DNA of 37,609 nt from assembly GCA_009842245.1 (NCBI GenBank), contig VYFT01000029.1:1-37609 (forward strand), in the 5' to 3' direction. Origin of the DNA: Gammaproteobacteria bacterium (GTDB lineage: Bacteria > Pseudomonadota > Gammaproteobacteria > Pseudomonadales > Azotimanducaceae). Within the stretch, counting starts at the first letter, position 1. Each line of letters opens with the position of its first letter. The translations under genes were made by a program, and so were the position numbers. Shown one piece after another: positions 15,623 to 23,597 of this stretch. The notes below the pieces were generated by a model that made no database searches, was not told where the DNA came from, and saw only the letters and a list, made by a program, of their open reading frames with translations.

Positions 15623-16636
15623 GTGCTGAAGTACTTGAGTAAGCGATTGTTTTTTGCAATCCCTACGCTCCTCATAATCAGTTTTGCGCTCTTCGCGATA
15701 TTGGATTTAGCACCCAATGATCCGACAAGTAATCTACCGATTACGATTCCGCCGGAAGTAAGGGCAGAAATCAAGACTTCTCTAGGTCTCGACAAACCTT
15801 TTCACATTCGTTATTTCAAATGGATGGAGCAGTTCTTCATCAACGAACCACTGAACTTGATTGAAGAAATTACGGGGCTAGAGATTGGTGATTCTGAGTC
15901 GCGATTGCGTGTCCGTTCTTGGTCCTCGCATAGTCCAGTAGTGGATTCGATTGTTGAACGGCTCCCGCAAACGTTGTGGGTAGTTGGTCTCTCCTACGTC
16001 TTTGGTATATTGATCGCACTACCAATAGGAGTAGTGTCGGCTTACAAACAGTACAGTTGGTTTGACCAAATTGGAACGTTTGTCTCCATGGTCGGGTTCT
16101 CAATACCAACCTTTTTCACGGGATTGGTCCTGATTGTTGTGTTTAGTGTGTGGCTAAGCTGGTTACCTTCTACGTACGATACAACACACGACATCACAGA
16201 CTTGTCGTCGTTATGGTATCAAATCAAACAAATGACTATGCCTGTGCTGGTATTAGCTTTCTACAACGCCGCGCAACTCAGCCGATTCATGCGCGCTTCC
16301 GTACTTGAAAATCTAAATTTAGACTATGTCCGCACGGCACGTGCAAAAGGATTGCGCGATCGTGCCATATTGCTGAAACATGTTCTGCGAAATAGCATGC
16401 TCCCTGTTGTCACGATGATAGCTTTAGGGGTCCCCACAATCTTTACGGGCGCGATCATCACGGAACAAATTTTTCGAGTGAACGGAATAGGACAGCTACT
16501 TATCACCGGTATTAACAGTGCCGACATACCCCTAGTTCAGTCTCTATCGTTTCTCTTTGCCGTACTGATTGTTGCGTTCAATCTTATCGCGGACATTGTT
16601 TATGGCATCTTGGATCCAAGGATTAAGTACGAGTAA
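15623..16636 (+). CDS. Peptide ABC transporter permease, OppB/DppB type
   Basis: This is the inner-membrane channel subunit of the peptide importer. The 337 residues start at GTG 15623 and show the OppB-type N-terminus (LKYLSKRLFFAIPTLLIIS). Six helices are visible, and the ATPase-contacting loop is RTARAKGLRDRAILLKHVLR. It ends in FNLIADIVYGILDPRIKYE, typical for the family. Between the first and second helices is a longer-than-usual periplasmic segment of about 80 residues. The companion permease begins two bases after its stop. Confidence 0.93.
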   Translation: MLKYLSKRLFFAIPTLLIISFALFAILDLAPNDPTSNLPITIPPEVRAEIKTSLGLDKPFHIRYFKWMEQFFINEPLNLIEEITGLEIGDSESRLRVRSWSSHSPVVDSIVERLPQTLWVVGLSYVFGILIALPIGVVSAYKQYSWFDQIGTFVSMVGFSIPTFFTGLVLIVVFSVWLSWLPSTYDTTHDITDLSSLWYQIKQMTMPVLVLAFYNAAQLSRFMRASVLENLNLDYVRTARAKGLRDRAILLKHVLRNSMLPVVTMIALGVPTIFTGAIITEQIFRVNGIGQLLITGINSADIPLVQSLSFLFAVLIVAFNLIADIVYGILDPRIKYE

Positions 16637-16638
16637 TT

Positions 16639-17580
16639 ATGAAACTCGAAAACTTAGCTAGAGCGGATCTCTCGATCCAACAAGCACGCGAACATCCGTC
16701 GCCTTGGATGATAGTTTGGATAGCGCTAAAGAGTCATAAAGGAGCGCTTGTGGGTGCGGGTGTATTCTCATTCATTGTGCTCGCAGTGCTAGTGGGTCCC
16801 CTCTTTTACACCGTTGACCCTCAACTAACGGATTATGCGGTCCGAAATCAGGGAATTTCCTGGCAACACCCGTTAGGTACCGACAATATAGGACGCGATA
16901 TGCTCGCCCAGGTCCTCTCTGGTGGTAGGATCGCGCTCGCGGTTGGGTTCGCCGCGATGCTACTGTCGCTATTTTTAGGCACTGTAGTCGGTGTGATTGC
17001 TGGCTATTACAAGCGACTCGACGGACCGCTCATGCGACTGACTGATCTGTTTCTAGCAATGCCACTCTTGCCGTTATTGCTGGTCATCATATTGCTGTTC
17101 CGAGATGCACTACGGGATATTTTTGGTCTTGAATTTGGAATATTCATACTCATTGTCTTTGTAATAGGGATTACAAGTTGGATGCAGACTGCTCGAATCG
17201 TCAGAGGTGAAACTCTCGCGATTAAGGAGCGTGAATTTGTACTAGCGGCGACGAGTGTGGGTACAAGTGGATTGCACATCATCTCCACGCACATACTGCC
17301 GAATATCTTGAGCCCAATCATGGTTTCGGCAACTTTGGGAGTTGCGAGCGCGATAATCACCGAATCGGCACTGTCATTCTTAGGGCTGGGTTTCCCGTCG
17401 GACTTCCCTACCTGGGGTCGATTGCTCTATGACGGAGCTCCCTGGATTGGAATCGATAGCACGAACTGGCTAGTGCGGGTCTTTGCACCGGGTATTGCAA
17501 TTTCATTGACCGTCTTAAGTGTCAATTACATCGGCGACGCGTTGCGTGATGCAATTGACCCTCGAGTGCGGAATAAGTAA
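16639..17580 (+). CDS. Peptide ABC transporter permease, OppC/DppC type
   Basis: This is the second channel subunit of the peptide importer. The 313 residues have a cytoplasmic N-terminus, a first helix (LVGAGVFSFIVLAVLVGPLF), HPLGTDNIGRDMLAQVLSGG, and the coupling loop EREFVLAATSVGTSGLHII. The end motif NYIGDALRDAIDPRVRNK is characteristic of OppC/DppC. No ATP-binding subunit gene follows: the next 1.1 kb holds only decayed sequence. The ATPase must lie elsewhere in the genome, be shared with another transporter, or have been lost. Confidence 0.93.
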   Translation: MKLENLARADLSIQQAREHPSPWMIVWIALKSHKGALVGAGVFSFIVLAVLVGPLFYTVDPQLTDYAVRNQGISWQHPLGTDNIGRDMLAQVLSGGRIALAVGFAAMLLSLFLGTVVGVIAGYYKRLDGPLMRLTDLFLAMPLLPLLLVIILLFRDALRDIFGLEFGIFILIVFVIGITSWMQTARIVRGETLAIKEREFVLAATSVGTSGLHIISTHILPNILSPIMVSATLGVASAIITESALSFLGLGFPSDFPTWGRLLYDGAPWIGIDSTNWLVRVFAPGIAISLTVLSVNYIGDALRDAIDPRVRNK

Positions 17581-17656
17581 ATGTACCTTCGTAGCGAAAA
17601 ACTTAACTGTACCTCATTGGTAGTTCAAAGCGAAGCCTAGCCCAATTAAAGATGAT

Positions 17657-18006
17657 TTAGCCGTATTTACCTTCCCAAACGTAGTCTAGAAATGTTGTAT
17701 ACGGTAGTATTTCAATACCATCGACGTACTTCGGTAGCGAGCCCATATACACACAGACTAAATTCTGAAAAATCTCTTCCTCATTGAGTGCTTTTAACGA
17801 TCGGAAATTACAAGGATTTCCGTGTCGGAAGAAACCACATCTTCGAGCGAGAATGATTTCTCGAGTAGAGAGAGGTGCACGTCAATATTTAGCAGATCAA
17901 ATACTGAAGCTTCTGGAATGGTTTCGCGAATGAGTGTGGACTTCCCTGTCATGCGTGGCCCTAGAAAGAAACATGATCCAGATGTCAGAATGGACGACAA
18001 GTCCAA
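17657..18006 (-). pseudogene. Remnant of a DUF4143-type AAA ATPase, internally deleted
   Basis: Two ends of one protein family are joined with the middle missing. The N-terminal part (TTG 18006 to TAA 17794) reads LDLSSILTSGSCFFLGPRMT, continuing into a P-loop GPRMTGKST and VFDLLNIDVHLSLLEKS, as at the start of AAA_14/DUF4143 ATPases. In another frame, from about 17806 to TAA 17657, the sequence reads RSLKALNEEEIF and then VDGIEILPYTTFLDYVW. That is the expected C-terminus of the same family (HLKGL..EE...DGI.ILPW..FL..LW). A functional copy has roughly 380-450 residues, so about 250-300 codons were lost, with a frame change at the junction near 17800-17810. Such genes are often strain-specific. 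It cannot make the normal protein. Confidence 0.75.
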
Positions 18007-18033
18007 CGTGCGTGGGTAGAGCTACTTCGTCAC

Positions 18034-18069
18034 TATAGTTGTCATTTGACATGTCGCATGACAACTGTA
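18034..18069. repeat. Nested palindrome in the decayed region
   Basis: AGTTGTCAT (18037-18045) is the exact reverse complement of ATGACAACT (18058-18066). Past one mismatch, two further outer bases also pair. The 12-base centre contains its own perfect palindrome GACATGTC (18048-18055). The motif TGTCA/TGACA therefore occurs several times in alternating orientation. It could be an operator, a recombination site, or a relic. No U-tract follows, so it is not a standard terminator. Confidence 0.5.
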
Positions 18070-18240
18070 TTGACATAATGCATCGTAGTTATGAAATCCG
18101 ACACAATATGCTCCGTAATTAACCTATTCAGAATGCATATATTTAATGTGGGTGTCTTTCGATAAGCGTATGTTGAGGAATCCACAAACTACCGGCGAGG
18201 ACAGTTCGCCAGTTTGCACTAACAGTATCCGCAGATTTGG

Positions 18241-18259
18241 GAAGCTCTCAAAGAGCTTC
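18241..18259. terminator. Tight hairpin, possible weak terminator
   Basis: GAAGCTCT and AGAGCTTC form a perfect 8-bp stem around a 3-base loop CAA. On the plus strand it is followed by AATTTG and on the minus strand by CCAAATC. The downstream tract is poor in T, so termination would be weak at best. It lies between the DUF4143 remnant and the TonB remnant. Confidence 0.35.
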
Positions 18260-18351
18260 AATTTGTAATGATGAGAACATCCTATCTAGAAAAGGTGGAC
18301 CCGCAATTTCAGTTCTCGATATGGAAGCCGAACTAGTGTGTAAAAATTTGA

Positions 18352-18563
18352 GAGTCGGACGGCTATGAGGAACAAGTGATGTTCGAATTTGATGTCGACG
18401 AGCAGGGATCCGTGAACAACCCGATAATTTTGTAATCAAGTCTCATTAAGTACTACGGTAACATATCGCATGTGTTGTGCTTAAAAGCTCTCGTTTCGAC
18501 CCGCTGAGCATAGACGGTGAGAGTGTTGTAGCACCCAGAGTAAGATACAGTTTATTATTTTGA
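18352..18563 (+). pseudogene. Remnant of a TonB-family C-terminal domain
   Basis: The plus strand encodes the end of a TonB-type energy-transducer domain broken by one stop and one frameshift. From 18352 it reads GYEEQVMFEFDVDEQG and SVNNPIIL, then TAA at 18433. The same frame continues with SSLIKYYGNISHVLCLKAL to about 18492. After a shift of frame, RFDPLSIDGESVVAPRV and RYSLLF follow, up to TGA 18561-18563. These match the family pattern V.FEF.VDE.G.V.NP, then ALKAL..RF.P...DG..V..RVR. Upstream of 18352 a stop precedes the fragment and I could not recover the rest of the protein. It is clearly non-functional unless the sequence contains errors. Confidence 0.65.
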
Positions 18564-18690
18564 AGATTACTACATCAACGGTTCTTATCGGATTCATCGT
18601 GATCATGGAAATCCACGTTTGGAGATCATTTCAAACGAAAAACGAGGCACAAATACTACGTATCTGCAACAAATACGACCGTTTTAACAA

Positions 18691-20019
18691 ATGAAACTCT
18701 ACGTCAAGACTTACGGTTGCCAAATGAACGACTACGACTCCGCGCGGATGTCTGAGTTGTTGCAGACAAGCCATGGCGCGAGAGAGACACAGACTCCGGA
18801 TGAAGCAGATTTAATCCTAGTGAACACCTGCTCCATCCGAGAGAAAGCCCAAGAAAAGGTATTTCACGAGCTTGGCCGTTATCGAAAATTGAAACTCAGA
18901 AAACCGCATCTATTGATAGGTGTCGGTGGGTGCGTGGCTTCGCAAGAAGGAGAAGCGATTACCAAACGCGCGCCATATGTTGATCTCGTATTCGGACCAC
19001 AGACGCTCCACCGATTACCCGCGATGATTGAGCAAACCCGACGACTCAAACAGCCCGTGGTTGATATCAGCTTTCCGGAAATCGAGAAGTTCGACCACCT
19101 GCCTAAGCCTAATACCAGCCAAGTTGCCGCATACGTATCTGTCATGGAAGGATGTAGCAAGTTTTGCACTTTTTGTGTAGTCCCATACACCCGAGGACCT
19201 GAAGTTAGTCGACCGGTGAGTGATGTGATGAAAGAAGTCGTCGCTCTGGTCGACCAAGGAGTTCGTGAAATTCACTTTTTGGGACAGAACGTCAACGCTT
19301 ACCGCGGTGACTTCAAAGGCGGCATCGCTGATCTAGCGGAGTTAATTTACTACACGTCACTTATCGACGGAGTTGAGAGAATTCGATTTACAACTTCGCA
19401 CCCGGTCGAGTTCTCCGATACTCTGATCGACGCGTACCGTACCGTACCACAACTTGTAAGCCATGTACACCTGCCCGTGCAATCGGGCTCTGATCGAATA
19501 CTTGCCATGATGAAGCGTGGTCACACGGTGTTAGAGTACAAATCAAAAATTCGTCGACTGCGCGATGCGCGTCCTGGAATAGCACTCTCTTCCGACTTTA
19601 TCATCGGATTTCCTGGAGAGACGGATGCAGACTTTGAAGGAACGATGAAGCTAGTCCGAGAGTTAGATTACGACATCTCCTTCAGTTTCATCTATAGCGC
19701 TCGTCCGGGAACCCCAGCTGCATCAATGCTGGATTCCACTCCTCAGAGTGTTAAGCAAGACCGTCTGGAACACCTACAGACACAGTTGCGCTTACAAGCG
19801 GACAGCCATGCCCGAAGAATGGTAGGTACAACCCAGCGAGTATTGGTTACCGGTCCATCGAGACGAACAGAGGGCGCGGTTCAAGGACGTACCGAAAACA
19901 ATCGAGTAGTAAACTTTTTTGCACCAGAAAACAGTGCCCCATTGATGGATGTTGTTATTACCGAAGCTCTACCTAACTCATTGCGCGGAGAGCTTGTGCG
20001 CGAAACCGAGTACGCTTAG
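18691..20019 (+). CDS. miaB: tRNA-2-methylthio-N6-dimethylallyladenosine synthase
   Basis: MiaB is a radical-SAM enzyme that adds the methylthio group to i6A37 of tRNAs reading UNN codons. The 442 residues show the N-terminal UPF0004 domain with three cluster-binding cysteines ([31 protein letters not shown]). The radical-SAM motif is [17 protein letters not shown] near residue 157. Then come [28 protein letters not shown], and a C-terminal TRAM domain. The length is normal (about 440-475). Its TAG interlocks with the serA stop on the other strand. In many gammaproteobacteria miaB precedes phoH and ybeY; here it does not. Confidence 0.96.
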   Translation: MKLYVKTYGCQMNDYDSARMSELLQTSHGARETQTPDEADLILVNTCSIREKAQEKVFHELGRYRKLKLRKPHLLIGVGGCVASQEGEAITKRAPYVDLVFGPQTLHRLPAMIEQTRRLKQPVVDISFPEIEKFDHLPKPNTSQVAAYVSVMEGCSKFCTFCVVPYTRGPEVSRPVSDVMKEVVALVDQGVREIHFLGQNVNAYRGDFKGGIADLAELIYYTSLIDGVERIRFTTSHPVEFSDTLIDAYRTVPQLVSHVHLPVQSGSDRILAMMKRGHTVLEYKSKIRRLRDARPGIALSSDFIIGFPGETDADFEGTMKLVRELDYDISFSFIYSARPGTPAASMLDSTPQSVKQDRLEHLQTQLRLQADSHARRMVGTTQRVLVTGPSRRTEGAVQGRTENNRVVNFFAPENSAPLMDVVITEALPNSLRGELVRETEYA

Positions 20020-21239
20020 AGTTCGTGCGAGCTCCTGCGTCCCAAGACGCGCACTCGAACTACATTTGGTACTGAAAGCAACTGCGCTCTGAGTGAATCG
20101 GAGACCTCACTATCGACATCGAGTATGTTGTACGCGACGTTATCCCTACTCTTGTTGATCATGTCTGTAATGTTGAGGCCGGCATTGGAACAGATTGCCA
20201 ATATTTCCCGCAACACTCCAGGCTTGTTCCAGTTGAATATCGTGAACCGATAATCTAAGCTTCGCTCAAGTTTCACAGCTGGAAAGTTGACTGAGTTTTC
20301 AATATTCCCGTTAACCAGGAAAGCTTGTACTTGTCGCACTGCCATAACTGCACAGTTTTCCTCGGCTTCGAGAGTACTCGCGCCGAGATGAGGAGTGGTA
20401 AAGACCTTGGGATGGTTTAGAAATTCCCTGCGAGGAAAATCGATGAAGTACTTGGACAATTGTCCGTGATCTAACGCGCGCAAAATCGCATCAGGCGCGA
20501 CCACCTCAGATCGCGCAAAGTTCAAAATACACGTCCCTTCATGACAGTAATTTAGGAGCTCATCATTGACGAATGTATGCGTTTCGGGACTAAGGGGTAC
20601 GTGAAGAGAAATGAACTGCGCACGAGCAAACAAGTCTTTCAGTTCATCCACTAGCTCCACACGGGAGTCGACATTTTGCTTTGCTGTTTCCGAAAGAAAT
20701 GGATCGAATCCAAGTACTTGCATGCCGAGCGTGCACGCAATATTTGCAACAGGAACCCCAATCGCGCCTAATCCGACCACGCCTAAGGTTCGTCCAGACA
20801 ACTCTCGACCAGCAAAAAGCCGCTTTCCTTCTTCGACATGTTGCTTGAGGTCACCTTCAGGAATAACGCTCGGTAAACTGTTTACGTATTCAATTCCCCC
20901 GATTACATCGCGAGCACACAGCAACAATGCTGCAATCACAAGCTCTTTGACCGAATTCGCATTTGCTCCCGGTGTATTGAACACCACTACTCCTCGTTCG
21001 GTACACTCAGCGATGGGGACATTGTTAACTCCAGCACCAGCCCGCGCGATGGCTAACAACTCAGAAGACAGATGAGCTACCGTAAGCGGATGACTCCGCA
21101 ATATGATCGCATGTGGAGACCCCTCATCCTTGTTCACACGGTACTGAGGCGCAGTCAACAACTTTAGCCCGCGTGGAGCTATTTGATTAAATGTTTGTAT
21201 TTGAAACCGCTCGGCACTCGGCTTAGGTTCTGCCAACAA
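20016..21239 (-). CDS. serA: D-3-phosphoglycerate dehydrogenase
   Basis: SerA oxidises 3-phosphoglycerate to start serine synthesis. The 407 residues contain the substrate-binding [13 protein letters not shown], the NAD motif [20 protein letters not shown] with the catalytic arginine, IDFPRREF, and TTPHLGAST with the catalytic histidine. An ACT domain closes the protein ([20 protein letters not shown]), which usually means feedback control by serine. The start is TTG 21239, directly after an in-frame TGA and behind AAGGAGAG. The segment IDFPRREF is unlike the LDVFE type of E. coli SerA and resembles the shorter three-domain form found in Firmicutes and some marine bacteria. Confidence 0.94.
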   Translation of the reverse strand: MLAEPKPSAERFQIQTFNQIAPRGLKLLTAPQYRVNKDEGSPHAIILRSHPLTVAHLSSELLAIARAGAGVNNVPIAECTERGVVVFNTPGANANSVKELVIAALLLCARDVIGGIEYVNSLPSVIPEGDLKQHVEEGKRLFAGRELSGRTLGVVGLGAIGVPVANIACTLGMQVLGFDPFLSETAKQNVDSRVELVDELKDLFARAQFISLHVPLSPETHTFVNDELLNYCHEGTCILNFARSEVVAPDAILRALDHGQLSKYFIDFPRREFLNHPKVFTTPHLGASTLEAEENCAVMAVRQVQAFLVNGNIENSVNFPAVKLERSLDYRFTIFNWNKPGVLREILAICSNAGLNITDMINKSRDNVAYNILDVDSEVSDSLRAQLLSVPNVVRVRVLGRRSSHEL

Positions 21240-21298
21240 TCACTCTCCTTGACGGTTGATGAACTTTATGCGTTGGTCATCGCAAACTACTCGATACA

Positions 21299-22366
21299 CT
21301 AGTTCAACCTCTGTTCAATTTCCGCTACGATTAAATTAGCGCTATCTTTCACTTCAAAAGTCTGTAATTTTGCTTGCCAGTGCGTCAAATTTTCAGTGAT
21401 CAGTTCTAGTGAAGCAAGAAGTGAAGTTGGGTTACACAGTTCTTCGGGAAGTACCAGGCTCCAACCGTTAATTTCAGCTAATTCTGCGTTTTCAATCTGG
21501 TCGCCGCGACTTTGTGTCAACGGCAAGGGTATTAATAGGTTTGGTTTACGCAAAGACAAGAGCTCAAACAAGGCATTCGCCCCGGATCGGGATACAACGA
21601 CTTCTGCTAATGCGAGGACATCACCCCAACGCTCGTTGATATATTCAAATTGATGATAGTTTTCAACCGAGCGCAGATTCTCTTTGACATTGCCTTTACC
21701 ACATACGTGTATCACTACAAATTTTTGCGCGAGTGTTTCGATGCAGGCGTGTACGACTTGATTGATTGCCTCGGCCCCGAGACTGCCGCCTACGACAACT
21801 AGCACCCTTGAGTCTGAGGTTATATTGAGCCAGTCCTGAGCTCTCACCGCATCTCCATCGCGGAGTTCAGCACGTATTGGAGTACCGGTGACTACGACTC
21901 GCTTAGCCTTTGTTCTCGTTTGAGCGAACGATACACATTGCGTCTTAACAAACGGGGTACATAATCGCGTGGCTAGCCCCGGGGACAAGTCAGATTCATG
22001 AGCAACGACTGGAATTCGTAATAGCCACGCAGCAAACACTACGGGAAATGCAACGTAGCCTCCTTTAGAAAAGACTGCGTTGGGTTTTACTTTTAACAAC
22101 AACAACCACGCTTGCAATATTCCTATGGGTACGCGAAACGCATCAATCAAATTCTCAAATGAGAAATATCGGCGAAGTTTCCCCGTTGTGATTTCTTTGA
22201 ACTCAATGCCCCAATCTGAAACAAGCCTACGCTCTAATCCACTCCTAGAACCAATAAAGACAACTTGGTCGTTTCGACTTAGAAACTGTTCGATAACAGG
22301 TTTTGTCGGTAGTACGTGTCCAGCAGTGCCGCCACCCGTAAAGACTATCGTGCGTTCAGTACTCAA
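21299..22366 (-). CDS. murG: UDP-GlcNAc:undecaprenyl-PP-MurNAc-pentapeptide GlcNAc transferase
   Basis: MurG turns lipid I into lipid II at the inner face of the membrane. The 355 residues have the glycine-rich FTGGGTAGHVLPTKPVIEQF at the start, VFSKGGYVAFPVVFAAWLLR, VVAHESDLSPGLATRL, VVVGGSLGAEAINQVV, and the donor-binding VVSRSGANALFELLSLRKP. The length is typical. The start is TTG 22366, whose last two bases and the next one form the hda stop (TTGA), so translation should be coupled. In most gammaproteobacteria murG sits between ftsW and murC in the division and cell-wall cluster. Here it follows hda, so it is either a relocated or a second copy. Confidence 0.95.
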   Translation of the reverse strand: MSTERTIVFTGGGTAGHVLPTKPVIEQFLSRNDQVVFIGSRSGLERRLVSDWGIEFKEITTGKLRRYFSFENLIDAFRVPIGILQAWLLLLKVKPNAVFSKGGYVAFPVVFAAWLLRIPVVAHESDLSPGLATRLCTPFVKTQCVSFAQTRTKAKRVVVTGTPIRAELRDGDAVRAQDWLNITSDSRVLVVVGGSLGAEAINQVVHACIETLAQKFVVIHVCGKGNVKENLRSVENYHQFEYINERWGDVLALAEVVVSRSGANALFELLSLRKPNLLIPLPLTQSRGDQIENAELAEINGWSLVLPEELCNPTSLLASLELITENLTHWQAKLQTFEVKDSANLIVAEIEQRLN

Positions 22367-23007
22367 AGACCGAATACCTCCTTGACAAGAGGAATGGTAA
22401 TAACACGATTACGAAAAACTGATTCATTGTTGAGGCGATTCACAGCATGTACCAGACCCGCTTGTGAACGGGTAAGATGTCGTAGCAGGAAATGAGCAAC
22501 CTCCGTGTTGATAGTCGTACCGAATCTTTTTACCAAGTCATTAACGAACCCCACCTGTTCATGCGGTGGAACCGGCAACAGGTGAACACGGTTGAACATG
22601 CTAAATCGCGACTTTAGATCCGGCATCAGGAAATCTAGCGATTCAAGATTCGAACGAGAAGTCAGGACTAGCCGGTGGTTTGCGCGCACCAAGTTTTCGT
22701 ACAAGCCAAAGAGTGACTTTTCTGTTTCTTCTGCTCCGATCCATTGTTCGACGCCATCTAATACGACGGTATCGAATGACTCTAATCCATTCAACTCATA
22801 ATCAGAGTCGGTGACGAGGATCGCGAGATCAAGTTCAGCCACCAGAATGTGCATCGCATGGGTCTTACCCACGGCAGGAGCACCAAACAGCCATAGATGA
22901 TCGTGCACACGCAGCGTACCAAACAGGTTTTTGTTTACCCCGATTCGGAAGTCTTCTCGGGTGTACGTATCTTTTGGTTCGAGTGGCAGTACCAACCGTT
23001 CGCTCAA
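22363..23007 (-). CDS. hda: DnaA regulatory inactivator Hda
   Basis: Hda, bound to the DNA clamp, stimulates ATP hydrolysis by DnaA and so limits re-initiation of replication. The 214 residues form one DnaA-like AAA+ domain: Walker A FGAPAVGKTHAMHIL near residue 42, Walker B VVLDGVEQWIG, sensor region RLVLTSRSN, and a C-terminal lid with HLTRSQAGLVHAVNRL. An N-terminal clamp-binding-like segment (RLVLPLEP) corresponds to QL.LP in E. coli. The start is TTG 23007, overlapping the pgsA stop (TTGA). The purM-DUF2066-hda neighbourhood is common in gammaproteobacteria and supports the call. Confidence 0.9.
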   Translation of the reverse strand: MSERLVLPLEPKDTYTREDFRIGVNKNLFGTLRVHDHLWLFGAPAVGKTHAMHILVAELDLAILVTDSDYELNGLESFDTVVLDGVEQWIGAEETEKSLFGLYENLVRANHRLVLTSRSNLESLDFLMPDLKSRFSMFNRVHLLPVPPHEQVGFVNDLVKRFGTTINTEVAHFLLRHLTRSQAGLVHAVNRLNNESVFRNRVITIPLVKEVFGL

Positions 23008-23597
23008 GGTAGTACGCTACTATCGGTCGAATTCTGCTTCTTGTGTTCCACGAAAGCGCGGCGTCCCCACAATCGCACATAGTCGATTCCTGAGGCGATC
23101 GAAAACAAAGCTACAAGTCCGTATCCTCCCCACCACTCCAGACCGCTTGCGGCGATCTCCTGATACTCAAAGTCTATCTGTGCGACTACCGTCAGTACTA
23201 TCACGCTCACAAGTATGATCGTATTGGCTTTACTCAACAATGTAGGCTCGATGTCGATACTCTTAAACAGCAGTTTGTACGCGGCGGCGCCACCTACTAT
23301 CACACCTTCGCGCGCAAGTACGATACAAAGTAACCATACCGGCCAAATTCCAACCAGTGTTAGCAATATGCACGCACCACCAAATGTAACTTTATCCGCA
23401 ATCGGATCAACAATCTCTCCAAATCTCGACGTCCAATCAAAGCGGCGTGCGACATAGCCATCGAGTAAGTCTGTTAAACCCGCAATGACTAGCATGACCA
23501 ACACGAACGCCCAGCGTCCATACAGGATGCCATACGCGATCGGTACGATCAAGAAGAGCCGAAGCACCGAAATTACGTTTGGGATTTGATCCATCAT
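23004..23597 (-). CDS. pgsA: CDP-alcohol phosphatidyltransferase, PgsA-like
   Basis: This integral-membrane enzyme transfers a phosphatidyl group from CDP-diacylglycerol to an alcohol, most likely glycerol-3-phosphate, in phospholipid synthesis. The family signature is complete: DLLDGYVARRFDWTSRFGE followed by IVDPIAD gives DG-x2-AR-x8-G-x3-D-x3-D. About five further hydrophobic helices follow. ATG 23597 overlaps the TGA of the DUF2066 gene (ATGA); a second ATG comes directly after it. The final 15 residues are charged and poor in hydrophobics. A cardiolipin-synthase-like role within the same family cannot be excluded. Confidence 0.85.
   Translation of the reverse strand: MMDQIPNVISVLRLFLIVPIAYGILYGRWAFVLVMLVIAGLTDLLDGYVARRFDWTSRFGEIVDPIADKVTFGGACILLTLVGIWPVWLLCIVLAREGVIVGGAAAYKLLFKSIDIEPTLLSKANTIILVSVIVLTVVAQIDFEYQEIAASGLEWWGGYGLVALFSIASGIDYVRLWGRRAFVEHKKQNSTDSSVLP

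Noticed and set aside
18248-18439. Minus-strand open frame of 63 codons in the decayed region
   Set aside because: No family resemblance. The plus strand of the same stretch carries the TonB-like fragment, so this is a shadow.
18605-18694. 29-codon frame ending in an ATGA-type overlap with the miaB start
   Set aside because: It has no ribosome site and no resemblance to known leader peptides. The overlap alone is weak evidence beside a pseudogene.
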